From positions 1 through 64,000 of the forward strand of contig FNEU01000005.1 of assembly GCA_900100245.1 (NCBI GenBank): a DNA stretch of 64,000 nt, in the 5' to 3' direction. Origin of the DNA: Lachnospiraceae bacterium G41. GTDB taxonomy: Bacteria > Bacillota > Clostridia > Lachnospirales > Lachnospiraceae. Within the stretch, counting starts at the first letter, position 1. Every line of letters starts with the position of its first letter. The notes below the pieces were generated by a model. The model was not told the origin of the DNA and ran no database searches. It saw only the letters and a program-made list of their open reading frames with translations. A program made the translations under genes and the position numbers. Below are positions 24,167-32,592 of this stretch, one piece after another.

Positions 24167-24314
24167 GATTTTACGATTTGTTGAGCGATTCAACAAACCG
24201 TTGAAACAATAATCGGATTAAATGTTGTAAGATGAATTCAGATAAGGAAAACACGTTAGTTTTCTTTCTGGGGGCAGTAAAAAAGAGGGCTTAGGACAAA
24301 AAGGAGAGAGCAAT

Positions 24315-24719
24315 ATGAAGGTTACAGTGAAGACAGATTACGCTACCAATAATATGGAGCCTAAGGTTGAAATATACTTTAGTAGCAAACCGGATGCTAA
24401 AGTCTTAGCAGATTTAAAGAATAATAGATGGTGGTGGATTACAAAGAAAAAATGTTGGTCTAAAAGGTTCAATAAGAATAATCTGGATTTTGCAATGAAC
24501 CTTTCAAATAAATTCAATAATGAGTATCAAAGGAACTCAAGAACATATAAGAATAGATGCTACCGTTCCAATAACGATGAATATGAGGAAGCTTTCTCAT
24601 ATTTACGCGCTAAACATCCAATGAGGAAAAGACATGATTACGGTGAAAGGACCACTACAAGTGCTATTACTACAAGCCAATTTGATGTGAGAACCCGTCT
24701 GGTGTCATGTGTTTCATAA
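24315..24719 (+). CDS. Hypothetical basic protein
   Basis: A 134-aa protein rich in Arg, Lys and Asn. The stretch LADLKNNRWWWITKKKCWSK resembles a short motif (a hydrophobic helix, then W-x-x-K-K-x-W) seen in several anti-restriction and plasmid-borne DNA-interacting proteins, but I cannot assign a family. The C-terminal half is low in complexity. AAGGAGAGAG precedes the ATG. It may be a nucleic-acid-binding protein by charge alone. Confidence 0.5.
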   Translation: MKVTVKTDYATNNMEPKVEIYFSSKPDAKVLADLKNNRWWWITKKKCWSKRFNKNNLDFAMNLSNKFNNEYQRNSRTYKNRCYRSNNDEYEEAFSYLRAKHPMRKRHDYGERTTTSAITTSQFDVRTRLVSCVS

Positions 24720-24874
24720 AACTGTATTAGTGTGGTACTTTTCGAATGAAATGATTCTCTTCCTGAGTAGTAGAAGAGTACCTCCCACAGAGTGGGACAT
24801 ATGCCTGGTTAGGAAGATATAAACGCAATCAGATCAGGACTCCTTTCTTTCTGAAGTAATAACTGGAGGTTCGT
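24720..24874. other. Gap of 155 nt with hairpin potential
   Basis: No frame is supported. CTCCCACAGAGTGGGA (about 24782-24797) gives a small perfect hairpin, and GGACTCCTTTCTTTC...GAAG can pair weakly with upstream purines. It may be a leader of the 24875 gene. Nothing here matches a riboswitch class I know. Confidence 0.35.
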
Positions 24875-25342
24875 ATGGATAAATCGATGAAACAATCAAT
24901 TATAGTATTTATAGTGGGTTTATCTATATTTTTATTAGGTACGAATATAGATTTAATTCATAAGTGGATACAGGACAATAATGATAGGAAGTGTGAAGTA
25001 TGCCGTAAAAAGGCTAAAGAACCTGGATTTTACTTATGTGAAGATTGTAATGAACTATATTGCAGACCTAAGAATACTAGTAATACTTATTCGTATACAA
25101 GCACTAACTATTCAAATAGCAAGAACTTCACAGATACATCGTACTTGAGTAAAGAGAGCAATTATTCAAATAATTCAAGTGATACAAATGGGAAGAAAAA
25201 CACTAGCACTTATAAGAAAGATGAAAGAGATTTGGAATATGATCCAATCGATTATGACGATCCGGATGAATATGCAGATGATGCATGGGAAATAGACTTT
25301 GATGATTATGATGATGCGTACGATTATTGGGAAGATTACTGA
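24875..25342 (+). CDS. Membrane-anchored protein with zinc knuckles and acidic repeat tail
   Basis: A 155-aa protein. A hydrophobic helix at residues 6-26 anchors it; residues 40-62 carry two CxxC pairs (CEVCRKK and CEDCNELYC), likely one zinc finger. The rest is low-complexity, first Ser/Asn/Thr-rich, then a strongly acidic Asp/Tyr tail (DYDDPDEYADDAW). CTGGAGG lies 5-6 nt before the ATG. Its last bases overlap the ribosome site of the following gene. Function unknown. Confidence 0.55.
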   Translation: MDKSMKQSIIVFIVGLSIFLLGTNIDLIHKWIQDNNDRKCEVCRKKAKEPGFYLCEDCNELYCRPKNTSNTYSYTSTNYSNSKNFTDTSYLSKESNYSNNSSDTNGKKNTSTYKKDERDLEYDPIDYDDPDEYADDAWEIDFDDYDDAYDYWEDY

Positions 25343-25356
25343 TTGGAGGTGATAAT

Positions 25357-25677
25357 ATGTGGGATTACAATCATGACGGCGTTATAGATTATCAGGACGA
25401 AGCTGATTACTGGGATGACATTTATTATGAAGAGCATAGAAATGATTATAGTGGAGGTTTATTCAATAACAGGTCATATATGCCTTCAAGCAAGGGAAAA
25501 AAGTCAACGACAGACGATATAGGTGTCTTTGGCACAATATTAGCTATTTTGGGATATTGTGTTGCCATTGTAGTTTGCGTATTTATAGCTTTTGCAGGCC
25601 TGGGGATATGCTTTGTATGTCCTCCATTGGGAATTATTATGTTGATACCATTGTATAAGATACTTGGCGGCAGATGA
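25357..25677 (+). CDS. EF-hand-like small membrane protein
   Basis: A 106-aa protein. It opens with WDYNHDGVIDYQDEADYWDD, which contains the DxNxDGxIDxxD calcium-loop pattern of EF-hand or dockerin motifs. A linker follows, then a hydrophobic region (about 60-100, two helices with a CxxCPP-like turn, ICFVCPPLG). Similar short proteins with an EF-hand-like head and a hydrophobic tail occur often in Lachnospiraceae. The start at 25357 follows TTGGAGGTG; an ATG at 25327 lies inside the previous gene without a site. Calcium binding is an inference. Confidence 0.65.
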   Translation: MWDYNHDGVIDYQDEADYWDDIYYEEHRNDYSGGLFNNRSYMPSSKGKKSTTDDIGVFGTILAILGYCVAIVVCVFIAFAGLGICFVCPPLGIIMLIPLYKILGGR

Positions 25678-25766
25678 ATGTCCAAAGATTTAGAGATTTG
25701 AATAAAGAATTTGAAGAAGAATTACCTCATATGGGTAGGCCATCATTTAGCAGAATAAAAAGATAA
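25674..25766 (+). CDS. Possible 30-aa coupled peptide
   Basis: A 30-codon frame whose ATG overlaps the stop of the EF-hand-like gene (ATGA). The product is charged, with an Arg/Lys-rich end (GRPSFSRIKR). There is no independent ribosome site, so it would depend on translational coupling. Offered as a weak candidate only. Confidence 0.3.
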   Translation: MNVQRFRDLNKEFEEELPHMGRPSFSRIKR

Positions 25767-25873
25767 GAAGGGATATTTTGTATGAGTACGCAATTATCGA
25801 ATATGAATAAAGCAAAACAACTATTATTATGATATGATTATTGAGAAGAATATTGATATTTAGGAGTAAAACT

Positions 25874-26458
25874 ATGCAAGAATACGAAATTGAGAAAATA
25901 TATGAAATGAGTATAGAGGAATTGGAATTATCAATTCCAGCCTTTAATAATTTAAAAAGGATTAAAGTAAATACTGTTGAAGAACTTTGCAATATGACAT
26001 TATCAGAATTGAAAGAATCCAAGTATATAGGAAGAAAAAATTTAGATGAAATCTTACAAAAACTTGAAGATTTAGGTGTAAAACCTAAGGAAGAGAATCC
26101 GGAAGAATCAAAGGATGGATCAGTCGTTAGAAGTAAGTCTTTTAGCTGCGAAATAAGAATTATACCTAAAAGTGAACCATGTGAAGAATACATAAATCTT
26201 ATTTCAAAGACCTTAAGAGAAAAAACTCTTAATTCTACATGGCTCTCATGGTTCAAAAAGAATGAAATGGGAAAAAACAAAATGCCTGTTGATGGAAAAA
26301 TAACCATAGGTACAGATGACACCAGCATATTTGCTCATCGTTCTGGAATTCCTATATATGGTCAAATAAGCCTAAGAGATTACTCAAAATATGATATTCA
26401 TGCGATTTTGGAGTCCTGTGGGGCAGATATTAAAAGTATTTCACTGATAACCGAATAA
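25874..26458 (+). CDS. Protein with RNA polymerase alpha-CTD-like domain
   Basis: A 194-aa protein. Residues about 10-70 follow the alpha C-terminal domain pattern closely: IEELELSIPAFNNLKRIKVN, then VEELCNMTLSEL, IGRKNLDEILQKLEDLG. In RNA polymerase this helix-hairpin-helix domain binds UP-element DNA and activators. The remaining 120 residues are an unknown globular domain. A stand-alone alpha-CTD on a mobile element could bind DNA or mimic the polymerase subunit. The start at 25874 has an AGGAG site 8-9 nt upstream; a start at 25841 does not. It appears monocistronic. Confidence 0.75.
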   Translation: MQEYEIEKIYEMSIEELELSIPAFNNLKRIKVNTVEELCNMTLSELKESKYIGRKNLDEILQKLEDLGVKPKEENPEESKDGSVVRSKSFSCEIRIIPKSEPCEEYINLISKTLREKTLNSTWLSWFKKNEMGKNKMPVDGKITIGTDDTSIFAHRSGIPIYGQISLRDYSKYDIHAILESCGADIKSISLITE

Positions 26459-26748
26459 AAGACTAAAAATTGGAGAAAAAATTCGCTTTGTTTGGCTTTT
26501 TGATACATCGTTTTTAGCGCGCTGGTTAACCGGATATGAAGAAATGTCAAAAGTCTTCACTGAAGCGGTCTATTGCAATAATATTTGTTTTATGTTATAA
26601 TACAAAAGTCATTTGATTCAGTTCGAATCAGAATTTCCCTTTACAATTGAATATGGTAATTCTAGGTACTTTTCGAGAGCATTTTATGTTGTTGGCTTGG
26701 TTTTTTTACACTTTTTGTTTGAACTAAGATTAAAGGAGGATTTACTGT
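26459..26748. other. Gap of 290 nt with a promoter
   Basis: No supported gene. TATAAT at about 26600-26605 with an AT-rich -35 region would start the message of the Smr-like cassette. A 60-codon open frame at 26613-26795 runs into the next gene in another frame and lacks a ribosome site. Confidence 0.4.
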
Positions 26749-27039
26749 ATGGAAGATTTGCGCTATTTACCTACAAGGTATTATTTGAAAGTTAATGTTG
26801 ATGGAAAAAATGTAACTGTTAATGTTCATGGCATGGATCGAGAAGAAATGGAACGACTAATCAAATTTATTGCATCTCTGCTGAGAGGAATAGAGTTTTC
26901 GCTAGTGATCATTCATGGATATAACCATGGAACTGTTCTTAAAGAAGCCATAAGAAAAGATGAGTTTGTGTCACGGCCTCATACTGTGGTGACAAATAAA
27001 TTCAATCTTGGAATAACTACATATGAATTTGCAGCTTAA
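26749..27039 (+). CDS. Smr-like domain protein, paralog 2
   Basis: A 96-aa protein of the same length as the 17882 and 42915 products. The motifs VTVNVHGMDREEMERLIKFI and FSLVIIHGYNHGTVLKEAIR line up with theirs, while the ends have diverged. The second motif, HGYNHGT, has the same spacing as HGFNHGT. AAAGGAGG lies upstream of the ATG. It heads a cassette of three genes. Confidence 0.7.
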   Translation: MEDLRYLPTRYYLKVNVDGKNVTVNVHGMDREEMERLIKFIASLLRGIEFSLVIIHGYNHGTVLKEAIRKDEFVSRPHTVVTNKFNLGITTYEFAA

Positions 27040-27058
27040 TAAAGAAGGAGAGTGTATA

Positions 27059-27715
27059 ATGAAAAAAGGATTTTCGTTTAGTTATATTGAGAAAAATAAC
27101 ATGATTATCAGACATCTGCTTAAGGATGGCAGAATTAATCCATATTATAGAATGATTGTTAAATATTCAAAGGATATGGAATTATTTGAGCATCCATTTC
27201 TATCCTGGGATAATCTTTCGTATTTTTGTGATGAACCGGATGAAGATGGATTGGATGATTATCTTTTGAACCATGCGCTTCAGGAAGGAAAGAAGACGTC
27301 TATTTCTGTAATAACAAAAAGATCAGAAGAGATTAAAGAGGCTTTTTCTAAAGAATACCTCATACATGAGATTCCTAGAGAGAATGGTTATTCAAGAGTA
27401 TATGTATGCCGTAAAGGATCACTAATCGATTACTTTGATGAGGATTCATTATTTGATTATTATGAAAAAACAGGAGTACATTTTAATGATGGATCTTTAA
27501 CTATTCTTTTAAATACACCGATGATAGAAATTGTTTCAGGAAAGGTAGATTTCAAAAACAATGTTGTGTACAGTCCAATAATGAGAATGGATGGAAGTGA
27601 TGGTATATCTGTATCGTACGGAGGTGCGGCCGGGCTAATATCCGGATTATTATTTGGATACCCAATCGAGTCTTCAATATCCATGATAGAATACAACGCA
27701 TTTGGAAGAGATTAG
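27059..27715 (+). CDS. Hypothetical protein
   Basis: A 218-aa soluble protein of unknown family. The start at 27059 has GAAGGAGAG upstream; a frame start at 27023 lies in the Smr-like gene. It contains regular mixed strands and helices, and a glycine-rich hydrophobic patch near the end (YGGAAGLISGLLFGYP) that could insert into a membrane or form a loop. Part of the Smr-like cassette. Confidence 0.5.
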   Translation: MKKGFSFSYIEKNNMIIRHLLKDGRINPYYRMIVKYSKDMELFEHPFLSWDNLSYFCDEPDEDGLDDYLLNHALQEGKKTSISVITKRSEEIKEAFSKEYLIHEIPRENGYSRVYVCRKGSLIDYFDEDSLFDYYEKTGVHFNDGSLTILLNTPMIEIVSGKVDFKNNVVYSPIMRMDGSDGISVSYGGAAGLISGLLFGYPIESSISMIEYNAFGRD

Positions 27716-27761
27716 TTGAATATTGAGTTACGTCATCTGACAATTTTTGAGAGGAGAGTTT

Positions 27762-28688
27762 ATGAAAGATTATATTTCTCTTTATAATTATATTGATTTA
27801 TTCGTTTATGACGAAGATAAAGAGGAAATAAATGTAATCCCCTGTGTAATTAAAAATCAGGTTATAGATGCATATAATGAAGCATTACAAGCGATGAAAG
27901 GTGATAAAGATGAGATTACTGCAAAACAAAAATGGATGTTTGACGTTGCAATTGATTTTGTTCGCAGGCTTCCGGTAGAGGATCAATGTTATCTTGGTGA
28001 ATATACATGGACATCATCACATAGAGGATGGCTTGAGTGTATAAAAAACAGATATGTTTCTAAATCAAGTAAGGTTATAAGCCCATATGATGACGATGAA
28101 ACCTCTGTCGAGATTATGAAACAAGCTTTTTCTATATTAAATGAGGACTATGATTATCGTAATGAAGAGTTTGTAAGTTTTCATGAAAGCGAAGAATATT
28201 CTTTGATGTTTTCGTATTATCATCGAGATTATCCTGATATATTCAGAAAAGTTGATTTATTGCTTCTTGAGGAAAAAGCATCGTTAGTTTCCTTTCAAGC
28301 GGAGGAAATACTACGAGAGATGATACTGAAAGAAGTAGGCAAAAAGGAATTTACAAGAAAATTCAAATATCTCTTTTTTGAGTATTTAGAGAAACGTGGT
28401 GACTATATTTGGCAGAGAAATTATGGTCGCCTAGAGAAGGATTTTGCAGATAGTTTATATAACAGATGTATCCTTTTCCCAAATGAATGCGAAAAGGTGC
28501 TCAAGCTTAAAGAGGAGGGTATTTTTGTAAAATTCTTGCAGAATGAGTTTAAGACTAAAGAGGAATGTGGTGATTTTATTGAATTAAACCTGGAAGAAGA
28601 GGGTTCGGATTCGGAGTTCATTACGGATTGTTTTTGGGAGGTGTATCAAGAATATAAAGAACATTTCTCTTTTGATATTGATGAGTAG
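27762..28688 (+). CDS. Hypothetical helical protein
   Basis: A 308-aa, Glu- and Asp-rich, mostly helical protein that I do not recognise. The start at 27762 is set by GAGAGGAG 5 nt upstream; a start at 27747 would use the ribosome site as coding sequence. It is the last gene of the Smr-like cassette, followed by a terminator. No catalytic motif is evident. Confidence 0.5.
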   Translation: MKDYISLYNYIDLFVYDEDKEEINVIPCVIKNQVIDAYNEALQAMKGDKDEITAKQKWMFDVAIDFVRRLPVEDQCYLGEYTWTSSHRGWLECIKNRYVSKSSKVISPYDDDETSVEIMKQAFSILNEDYDYRNEEFVSFHESEEYSLMFSYYHRDYPDIFRKVDLLLLEEKASLVSFQAEEILREMILKEVGKKEFTRKFKYLFFEYLEKRGDYIWQRNYGRLEKDFADSLYNRCILFPNECEKVLKLKEEGIFVKFLQNEFKTKEECGDFIELNLEEEGSDSEFITDCFWEVYQEYKEHFSFDIDE

Positions 28689-28734
28689 TATATGAATTTG
28701 TATGATTAAATCTTGCAAAAAATATAGAAAAGCA

Positions 28735-28763
28735 AAAAAGTCTACATAATTGTAGGCTTTTTT
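28735..28763 (+). terminator. Rho-independent terminator
   Basis: AGTCTACA / TGTAGGCT (one G-T pair) with a TAAT loop, flanked by A and T runs, so it works in both directions. Confidence 0.75.
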
Positions 28764-28900
28764 GTAATCTTGGTATCAAAGGTAAATATAGCCTATATAT
28801 AAACTTAAATGTTATAATATACCTAAAGTTTCAAAGGATAAAAAACATCCGAAAATCTTTGAATTACTCTGAACCTTCAGAACAATTTACGAGGGAGAAT

Positions 28901-30052
28901 ATGTCCATATGGAATCCGTGGCACGGATGTAAGAAAATAAGCCCGGGGTGCGTAAACTGCTATGTCTACAGACGAGATGAAAGCATAGGAAAAAATGCAT
29001 CGGAAGTGTCAAAAACCGGAGATTTTGATCTTCCGGTAAAGAAGACAAGAACGGGTGAATATAAACTTAAAAAAGAAGACGGTGTGGTCTATTCCTGTAT
29101 GACTTCGGATTTCTTCCTGAAAGAAGCTGATATCTGGAGGGATAAATGCTGGGATATGATAAAAGAACGTAAAGATCTCGAATTTCATATCATAACCAAA
29201 AGAATAGACCGCTTTGAAGCCTGTATTCCCGAAGACTGGGGAGACGGATGGGAAAATGTGACCATATGCTCTACCTGTGAAAATCAGGACAGGGCAGATT
29301 ATCGGATCCCAATACTGCTTAAGTCTCCGATTAAACACAGACAAATAATTATGGAACCGATGCTTGAAGAGATAAAGATAGATAAATATCTCGAAACAGG
29401 TCTTATAGAACAGGTTACCTGCGGCGGTGAATCGGGCGATAATGCAAGGGTATGTGACTTTAACTGGATTAAGGAAGTAAGAAGGGAATGCGTAAGAACA
29501 AATACAAGGTTTTATTTTAAACAAACCGGAGCATTCTTTAAAAAAGACGGACAGATTTATAAGATAGACAGAAAAGATCAGTTAAAACAGGCCGATAAAA
29601 GCCATTACAGCTATATTCCAGGAACTAATGAAGCAGAAAAGATTGTGTATAATACACCGTCAAAAGAAAACCTGCTAAATCGTTTAAAACAATCAAAATT
29701 CAGACAGAACTTTTATCTTAACGAAGAAGATATACAGTATATAAAAGATAAAGGCCTGGATAAAATAAGGGAACATGCTAAGGATTTTGTAAAAGACAGA
29801 CTCTCAGCGCAGAATCCCGATAATGACGGAAAACAAACCCCGATGAGAGGCCATCCTGTATTTAAGGCACAACACGCAACGGCAACGTGCTGCCGATCAT
29901 GCCTTGAAAAATGGCATAATATCCCGTCCGGGAAAATTCTGAATGAAAAAGATCAGGAATATATAACCGAAACCATCATGGACTGGATTAAAACCCATGG
30001 GCGGGATTTAGGGATAAGCCATCAGAATTCTCAAAGGGAATTTACCTCTTAA
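28901..30052 (+). CDS. DUF5131-DUF4186 fusion protein
   Basis: A 383-aa protein with two recognisable families joined. Residues 1-245 match DUF5131 (phage Gp37/Gp68-like): IWNPWHGCKKISPGCVNCYV gives three cysteines in a C-x6-C-x2-C pattern, reminiscent of a radical-SAM-like cluster. Residues about 270-375 match DUF4186: FRQNFYLNEEDIQYI, NDGKQTPMRGHPVFKAQHAT and CCRSCLEKWHNIP. Both families are found separately in phages and bacteria. The ATG at 28901 is used because AGGGAG is near and DUF5131 proteins usually start there; a TTG at 28859 would add 14 residues. Function unknown; the fusion suggests that both parts act on one substrate. Confidence 0.82.
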   Translation: MSIWNPWHGCKKISPGCVNCYVYRRDESIGKNASEVSKTGDFDLPVKKTRTGEYKLKKEDGVVYSCMTSDFFLKEADIWRDKCWDMIKERKDLEFHIITKRIDRFEACIPEDWGDGWENVTICSTCENQDRADYRIPILLKSPIKHRQIIMEPMLEEIKIDKYLETGLIEQVTCGGESGDNARVCDFNWIKEVRRECVRTNTRFYFKQTGAFFKKDGQIYKIDRKDQLKQADKSHYSYIPGTNEAEKIVYNTPSKENLLNRLKQSKFRQNFYLNEEDIQYIKDKGLDKIREHAKDFVKDRLSAQNPDNDGKQTPMRGHPVFKAQHATATCCRSCLEKWHNIPSGKILNEKDQEYITETIMDWIKTHGRDLGISHQNSQREFTS

Positions 30053-30071
30053 CGGCTAAAAGGAATAAACA

Positions 30072-30701
30072 ATGATATTAGGATTATCCTTAACAGCCCT
30101 GTTTATTATCGTAGGATCCACCTTCTTTATATTCTTACTTATTCTGCTGCTTGTACTGGCGTCAAGGTATATTGAGCCGGGGCACAGAAGAGCAGGAAGA
30201 AGAGGCGAAGAATACGTAAGTGATTTAATCAGGGATGTACTTAACGAAGATGATATTCTTTTAAATAATGTGTCAATCCTGGCTGACGATAAGGAAGCTG
30301 AACTTGATAATGTAATTGTTAATAAAAACGGTGTATTTGTAATTGAGGTAAAGAATTACAGCGGAACACTTGTTGGAGAAGAAGATGATTACGAATGGGT
30401 TAAAAAGAAGATTTCATCCGGCGGAGAATTATATATAAAGAATGTCAAAAACCCGATAAAACAGGTAAAAAGACAGGTTTATGTTCTGTCACGGTTTTTA
30501 AAAGATAATAAGATAAATGCCTGGATAGACGGATATGTATTCCTAGTAGAAAGAAACAGCCCGGTAGAAAGTGAATATGTGCTTGAATCCAAGAGCGACA
30601 TAAATGAAGTGATTCATAGACCTGGAAAGAAGCCTCTTTCTGAAAAAACAGTAAAAAAAATATGCAGTTTATTAGAAATAAACGACAATGAAGAAATATA
30701 A
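30072..30701 (+). CDS. NERD-domain membrane-anchored protein
   Basis: A 209-aa protein. A hydrophobic helix (about 5-32) is followed by a NERD (nuclease-related) domain at about 38-150, with GRRGEEYVSDLIRDVL, ELDNVIVNKNGVFVIEVKNY (the D...ExK active-site pattern of the PD-(D/E)XK fold) and KQVKRQVYVLSRFL. It could be a membrane-tethered nuclease. It lies 19 nt after the DUF5131 fusion. A 26-base piece of this gene recurs at 19031, showing that related cassettes have been deleted elsewhere in the element. Confidence 0.8.
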   Translation: MILGLSLTALFIIVGSTFFIFLLILLLVLASRYIEPGHRRAGRRGEEYVSDLIRDVLNEDDILLNNVSILADDKEAELDNVIVNKNGVFVIEVKNYSGTLVGEEDDYEWVKKKISSGGELYIKNVKNPIKQVKRQVYVLSRFLKDNKINAWIDGYVFLVERNSPVESEYVLESKSDINEVIHRPGKKPLSEKTVKKICSLLEINDNEEI

Positions 30702-30728
30702 ATAAATTTATATGCGGGAGAAAGATAA

Positions 30729-31724
30729 TTGAAAAATAAAGAGAAAACAAAAATCTGGGATTTACGAAAGAGTAAAAATGAAATAATCCAGGTTGGAGAA
30801 GAGAAGAGTATTCTCTTGTTAGCATTAATATTTGTTTTATCCGCTATCCCGGTGGTAGCGTTGTATTACGTCAATCTAGAAAAGGAAGTGGTAGCACCTC
30901 TATTTGGTTATATTAGTGTTGCGTTGGCATTTGTGGGCGCTTTTGTATATGATTTAAAACTATATTTCTTTAATGAATATAAGGATTTTTGGGGCATAGT
31001 TTTATTACTTTTAGGTACTATATTTGTTTTATTTAATCTCCCAGGAATATTAATTACCCTATTGATATTGTTTATTTGTGGTTTGACTGTAAAAAATATA
31101 GATAATTTTAGTAGAGGCATGCTGATACTTGGGATTGATTGGATTATTATATCAGTTTCGTTTCTAGCGATGACTGCAAAGCCAGATTATCTAAATGGCA
31201 TTTTTGATCATTTCGAAGGAAAAGGATATAGTTTTTCTGATTTTTTCTTTATCTCAACGGGGTTATTATTATTCATAATAATAGCTGTCTTGAATAGGTT
31301 TATGGTTAATCGAATAAAAGGAATTACCAGTGAAGAAAAAGAAAAAATAATACATCTTGTTTCCTACTTCATGCTTGTTATCCTCATAATAACATATATT
31401 GCTGACAACATTTTTAATATAGCTGCTCCTTTTTCGGGTGAGTTATCAACCGTTTTAACAATTGTTTCGTTTTTGGTTTTATTATTTGATAAACTCAAAG
31501 AATGGTTTAACAAGCCAGATGAAGAAAAACATAAACAAGAAGAATTAAATGAGTATTTGAACGCGGAAATACAAAAACAAGTTCGTATTGAAAGCAAAAA
31601 AATGAAACCATCAATATCTTCAGAGATAATAACAATTAATCGTAAAACGCATTACTACCTTGAGGATGGAAAGTGGAAAAAGGTTAAAGAACGAGAAACT
31701 TTAAAAAACAGATTTTATGATTAG
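30729..31724 (+). CDS. Polytopic membrane protein
   Basis: A 331-aa protein with seven to eight hydrophobic helices in residues 20-255 and a charged C-terminal tail with a short end (THYYLEDGKWKKVKE). The TTG at 30729 has GGGAGA 7-8 nt upstream. I do not recognise the family. It directly follows the NERD gene, but its base usage is more AT-rich than the two genes before it, so it may be a separate insertion. Confidence 0.5.
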   Translation: MKNKEKTKIWDLRKSKNEIIQVGEEKSILLLALIFVLSAIPVVALYYVNLEKEVVAPLFGYISVALAFVGAFVYDLKLYFFNEYKDFWGIVLLLLGTIFVLFNLPGILITLLILFICGLTVKNIDNFSRGMLILGIDWIIISVSFLAMTAKPDYLNGIFDHFEGKGYSFSDFFFISTGLLLFIIIAVLNRFMVNRIKGITSEEKEKIIHLVSYFMLVILIITYIADNIFNIAAPFSGELSTVLTIVSFLVLLFDKLKEWFNKPDEEKHKQEELNEYLNAEIQKQVRIESKKMKPSISSEIITINRKTHYYLEDGKWKKVKERETLKNRFYD

Positions 31725-31770
31725 CAGAAAAGATAGTCAATAAGCATATTGTAAAAAAGGAAAGTATATA

Positions 31771-31799
31771 ATAAGAGGCTCTTTTGCGGAGCCTCTTAT
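31771..31799. terminator. Bidirectional terminator
   Basis: AAGAGGCTC / GAGCCTCTT, 9 bp perfect, with AATA / TATT flanks, between two convergent genes. Confidence 0.75.
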
Positions 31800-31810
31800 T
31801 TGTATGGTTA

Positions 31811-32020
31811 TTAAGAATGATTGTTATCTTTAGTGTAATTCATTATGTCTTCAACATTGCAATCGAGAATTGTGCATAATTTATCAATTGTATCTGTAGT
31901 TACTCCTTGATTATGTTTCAAGCGATCAAGAACTGACGGACTAATTCCCATCTTTATAAGTTTATATTGAGATATATTTTTTTCTTCAAGAAGAGACCAA
32001 AGCCGATTATATATAATCAT
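31811..32020 (-). CDS. Small XRE-type repressor
   Basis: A 69-aa protein that is one helix-turn-helix domain: LWSLLEEKNISQYKLIKMGI, then SVLDRLKHNQ and IDKLCTILDCNVEDIM. It is divergent from the XRE gene at 32120, with a 99-nt shared control region. AGGAG lies 11 nt before the ATG on the minus strand. Likely a Cro/C1-like repressor. Confidence 0.8.
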   Translation of the reverse strand: MIIYNRLWSLLEEKNISQYKLIKMGISPSVLDRLKHNQGVTTDTIDKLCTILDCNVEDIMNYTKDNNHS

Positions 32021-32091
32021 CGTCTGATATACTCCTATTGCTTTTTTTATAATTATGACGTATAATTCCGAAAAAGGTTAGTATCTAAAAA

Positions 32092-32104
32092 CGGATAATA
32101 TCCG
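32092..32104 (+). promoter_or_regulatory. Palindromic operator between divergent XRE genes
   Basis: CGGATAATATCCG is a perfect 6-nt inverted repeat with one central base, 15 nt before the ATG of the 32120 gene. A likely binding site for one of the two regulators. Confidence 0.55.
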
Positions 32105-32119
32105 CAAAGGGATAACATT

Positions 32120-32452
32120 ATGGATGTTAATTATATATTGGTAGGAAGAAGAATAAAGTATTTCAGAATACAAAAAAATATAACTCAGGAAGAATTGGCT
32201 TTTGAGATAAATACCTCTCCGGCATATATAAGCAATATAGAACGAGGCAAGAAAAAGCCAAGCTTACAAAAACTGTTTGAAATATCCGATATTTTGGGCG
32301 TAACCATTAATGATCTAGTTTACAGCTCATCAAAGAATACGGTATTTCTAAATAATAAGGAGTTATCTGAATTATTATCTCTTTGTACTCCAGATAAACA
32401 ACAACTTGTAATAAATAGTATATCTTCCATAATACAGTCTTTTATCACTTGA
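32120..32452 (+). CDS. XRE-type regulator
   Basis: A 110-aa protein. Residues 5-70 are a typical XRE helix-turn-helix (VGRRIKYFRIQKNITQEELA, TSPAYISNIERGKKKPSLQKL, ISDILGVTINDLVY), followed by a short helical end. It lies immediately upstream of the serine recombinase and is closed by its own terminator, so it is a candidate controller of recombinase expression. Confidence 0.85.
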   Translation: MDVNYILVGRRIKYFRIQKNITQEELAFEINTSPAYISNIERGKKKPSLQKLFEISDILGVTINDLVYSSSKNTVFLNNKELSELLSLCTPDKQQLVINSISSIIQSFIT

Positions 32453-32453
32453 T

Positions 32454-32491
32454 AACCGTCTAGAGAATACTCTGACGGTTATATTTTTTTA
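32454..32491 (+). terminator. Rho-independent terminator
   Basis: AACCGTC / GACGGTT with an inner AGAG / CTCT pairing, followed by ATATTTTTT. Confidence 0.75.
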
Positions 32492-32592
32492 CATTTTTAA
32501 CCTATAGGTTAATAGATTAACCGCAGGGATATGGTTGAAAAATATTATTTATATTATTTTTGTGATAATCATAAAAAACGTAGGAGAACAGT

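Noticed and set aside
25747-26328. Minus-strand open frame of 193 codons
   Set aside because: Antisense to the alpha-CTD-like gene; composition is that of a shadow frame and there is no ribosome site.
26613-26795. 60-codon plus-strand frame
   Set aside because: Overlaps the promoter and start of the Smr-like gene, with no ribosome site; the Smr-like frame is supported by homology to two other genes.
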